Below are positions 60,653 to 64,000 of a stretch of 64,000 bases of DNA, one piece after another. Positions within the stretch are counted from its first letter, which is position 1; every line of letters begins with the position of its first letter. Source of the stretch: Streptomyces violaceusniger Tu 4113. GTDB lineage: Bacteria; Actinomycetota; Actinomycetes; Streptomycetales; Streptomycetaceae. Under the pieces are notes generated by a model, which ran no database searches, was not told the origin of the DNA, and saw nothing but the letters and a program-made list of their open reading frames with translations. The stretch is from positions 930,001-994,000 of the forward strand of contig NC_015957.1 in NCBI RefSeq assembly GCF_000147815.2. The letters are read 5' to 3'. The position numbers and the translations under genes are program-made.

Positions 60653-61360
60653 TCAGGCCTTGCGGTGGCCTATCAGCCGCGGCTTCTGCTCCAGACCGTC
60701 CAGACCGTGCCAGGCCAGATTCACCAGATGCGCCGCGACCTCGGCCTTCTTCGGCTTGCGGACGTCCAGCCACCACTGGCCCGTCAGCGCCACCATGCCC
60801 ACCAGCGCCTGCGCGTACAGCGGGGCCAGCTTGGCGTCGAAGCCGCGGGCCTTGAACTCCAGCCCCAGGATGTCCTCCACCTGGGTGGCGATATCGCTGA
60901 TCAGCGAGGCGAAGGTGCCCGTCGACTGGGCGACGGGGGAGTCGCGGACCAGGATCCGGAACCCGTCCGTGTACTCCTCGATGTAGTCCAGAAGGGCGAA
61001 GGTGGCCTGCTCGCACAGCTCCCGGGGATGGCCCGCGGTCAGCGATGTGGTCACCATGTCCAGCATCCGCCGCATCTCACGGTCCACCACGACCGCGTAC
61101 AGCCCCTCCTTGCCGCCGAAGTGCTCGTACACCACCGGCTTGGAGACCCCCGCCTTCGCCGCGATCTCCTCCACCGACGTGCCCTCGAAGCCACGCTCGG
61201 CGAAGAGCGTGCGACCGATGTCCAGCAGTTGCTCCCGGCGCTCCTTGCCGGTCATCCGGACCCGGCGGGGCCGCCGGGTCCCGGATCCGGAGGGCCGGCC
61301 GGTCCGGGCCGGCCGGCCCTTTTCGCCGCTGGTATTACTGTCGGTCGCCACGCCCTCCAT
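60653..61360 (-). CDS. TetR-family regulator downstream of the desaturase
   Basis: 235 residues. A Lys/Arg/Gly-rich N-terminal extension precedes the HTH REQLLDIGRTLFAERGFEGTSVEEIAAKAGVSKPVVYEHFGGK; the C-terminal domain has ALLDYIEEYTDGFRILVRDSP and MVALTGQWWLDVRKP. The start codon overlaps the desaturase stop, so they are cotranscribed; the tandem ATGATG leaves 61363 as an alternative. Probably a fatty-acid-responsive repressor of this operon (inference). Confidence 0.88.
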   Translation of the reverse strand: MEGVATDSNTSGEKGRPARTGRPSGSGTRRPRRVRMTGKERREQLLDIGRTLFAERGFEGTSVEEIAAKAGVSKPVVYEHFGGKEGLYAVVVDREMRRMLDMVTTSLTAGHPRELCEQATFALLDYIEEYTDGFRILVRDSPVAQSTGTFASLISDIATQVEDILGLEFKARGFDAKLAPLYAQALVGMVALTGQWWLDVRKPKKAEVAAHLVNLAWHGLDGLEQKPRLIGHRKA

Positions 61361-62340
61361 CATGCCGCTCCGACGGACTCCTCCTGACGGCGGGCGTCGA
61401 TACGGTCCTGGCTCGGCCACCGGACGTCATACGCCCAGCCCGCCTTCTCGAACCAGCGGATGATCCGGGCGCTGGAGTCGAGCTGCCCCTTCATCACGCC
61501 GTGCCGGGCACAGGTCGGATCCGCGTGGTGCAGGTTGTGCCAGGACTCGCCGCACGAGAGCACCGCCAGCCACCACACATTGCCCGAGCGGTCCCGCGAC
61601 TTGAACGGGCGCTTGCCCACCGCATGGCAGATCGAGTTGATCGACCAGGTCACATGGTGCAGCAAGGCTACCCGGACGAGGGACCCCCAGAAGAAGGCGG
61701 TCACCGCGCCCTGCCAGGACCAGGTGGCCAGCCCGCCGACCAGCGGGGGCAGGCTCAGGGAGACCAGCGTCCACACCACGAACTGCCGGGAGACCGTCCG
61801 GACGGCACCGTCCCTGATCAGATCCGGTGCGTACTTGAGCTGGGACGTCTGCTCCTCATCGAACATCCAGGCGATATGTGCCCACCACAACCCCTTCATC
61901 AGGGCGGGAACGGTCTCGCCGTACCGCCAGGGGGAGTGCGGGTCGCCATTCGCGTCGGAGAACTTGTGGTGCTTACGGTGATCGGCCACCCAGCGGACCA
62001 GCGGCCCCTCCACGGCCAGCGACCCCGCGATCGCCAGCGCGATCCGCAACGGCCGCTTCGCCTTGAACGAGCCATGAGTGAAGTAACGGTGGAAGCCGAT
62101 CGTGATGCCGTGGCAGCCGATGTAGTACATCGACACCATCAGCGCCAGATCCAGCCAGCTCACCCCCCAGCCCCAGGCCAGGGGAACCGCCGCGACCAGC
62201 GCGACGAAGGGGACGGTGATGAACAGGAGAAGGGTGATCTGTTCGATGGAGCGCTTGCTGTCCCCGCCGAGCGTGGCGGAGGGAAGCGGGGCCTCCTGGG
62301 CCTTCGGCGTGTCGTTTACCACGTCGGGGCTTGCAGTCAT
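61360..62340 (-). CDS. Acyl-CoA (stearoyl-type) delta-9 desaturase
   Basis: 326 residues, integral membrane di-iron desaturase. The three histidine boxes are HRYFTH, DHRKHHKFSD (HRKHH) and SWHNLHHADP (HNLHH), with four hydrophobic segments. Introduces a double bond into long-chain acyl-CoA. ATG at 62340 with GAGGG upstream; longer in-frame extensions run through the promoter. First gene of a two-gene operon with tetR. Confidence 0.93.
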   Translation of the reverse strand: MTASPDVVNDTPKAQEAPLPSATLGGDSKRSIEQITLLLFITVPFVALVAAVPLAWGWGVSWLDLALMVSMYYIGCHGITIGFHRYFTHGSFKAKRPLRIALAIAGSLAVEGPLVRWVADHRKHHKFSDANGDPHSPWRYGETVPALMKGLWWAHIAWMFDEEQTSQLKYAPDLIRDGAVRTVSRQFVVWTLVSLSLPPLVGGLATWSWQGAVTAFFWGSLVRVALLHHVTWSINSICHAVGKRPFKSRDRSGNVWWLAVLSCGESWHNLHHADPTCARHGVMKGQLDSSARIIRWFEKAGWAYDVRWPSQDRIDARRQEESVGAA

Positions 62341-62369
62341 GGGATCCCTCGTGGGGCTCGGGGCATGGC

Positions 62370-62424
62370 TACGGATCCGTAACCTACGGCGTCGTAAGTA
62401 TGGCAGGGCCGGGAAGCGGGGCAA
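62370..62424 (-). promoter_or_regulatory. Desaturase promoter with two operator dyads
   Basis: Reading the minus strand: TTGCCC (62424-62419), 16-base spacer, CATACT (62402-62397). Immediately downstream, over the predicted start, lie two similar dyads: TTACGACGCCGTAGG (62398-62384) and TTACGGATCCGTAGCC (62383-62368), the latter containing the perfect palindrome TACGGATCCGTA (62370-62381). Sites for the TetR encoded by the same operon. Confidence 0.65.
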
Positions 62425-62585
62425 TAGGGCTCTGGTCCCACCCAGGGTCGTGCCGCCTATCCTGGGGACGTCGGACAGCGCGGTCCGCACATGGCCGAAA
62501 GCACCGGGTCAGCAGCCCGCGGCGCCCGCCGCGCAAGCCCTGATGCCGCGCTTCGAACCCCGTTCACTGCAAGGAGCCCGCACCT

Positions 62586-64000
<1,415 letters not shown>

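Overview
The window is a stretch of a Streptomyces (or very close actinomycete) chromosome. Base composition is very GC-rich with a strong third-position GC bias and many GTG starts. The gene set is typical of the genus: a SepX/GlpR-type divisome protein, an Rpf cell-wall hydrolase, WhiJ-like/DUF397 regulators, galTEK, a tricorn-type protease and numerous TetR/MerR/MarR/LuxR regulators. No phage, insertion sequence, CRISPR array or rRNA operon is visible.

Layout. 0-3 kb: the end of a molybdenum-cofactor cluster (moaC, mogA/moaB, a RimJ-type acetyltransferase) runs into a sepX/glpR-like septation gene, followed by tRNA-Ala(CGC) and a terminator. 3-7.5 kb: Dps, a secreted trypsin-like protease, a GNAT enzyme, exonuclease III and a MerR regulator. 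7.6-11 kb: a tightly overlapping three-gene oxidation operon (Baeyer-Villiger-type flavin monooxygenase, alpha/beta hydrolase, short-chain dehydrogenase) divergent from the MerR gene, with a MerR-like operator between them. 11-18 kb: a small hydrophilic repeat protein, a tricorn protease homologue, and a TetR regulator with two operator palindromes followed by an MMPL transporter. 18-21 kb: a cbiM(N)-cbiQ-cbiO Ni/Co ECF transporter operon preceded by a Nur-box-like site.

21-32 kb looks accessory: it holds three of the five broken-gene remnants in the window, a lower-GC cassette and unusual genes. Here are a beta-lactamase-fold esterase, an SDR, and the most interesting locus of the window. 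That locus is an EACC1-type small protein followed two bases later by a 930-residue protein joining an intracellular caspase-like peptidase, a Pro-rich linker, one membrane helix and a complete extracellular family-5 oligopeptide-binding domain. A TetR/DUF1330/Asp-nucleophile hydrolase group and a divergent HTH-TPR regulator with three small overlapping genes follow.

32-47 kb returns to core genes: a penicillin-binding lipoprotein, protein O-mannosyltransferase, rsmI, a zinc-ribbon protein, tatD, an RpfB-like factor, rsmA, ispE, an ABC-F ATPase, and a membrane-anchored beta-propeller protein. 46-54 kb: a sodium/solute symporter divergent from galT-galE-galK, bracketed by two LuxR-type orphan response regulators, one of which lacks the phospho-acceptor aspartate. 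54-62 kb: a MarR regulator with a clear operator facing a methyltransferase-VOC pair, an oxidoreductase, a WhiJ/AbaA-like cluster (RsbW-like ATPase, frameshifted hypothetical, HTH, DUF397), and a desaturase-TetR operon with paired operators over its promoter. The window ends inside phosphoenolpyruvate carboxylase (ppc).
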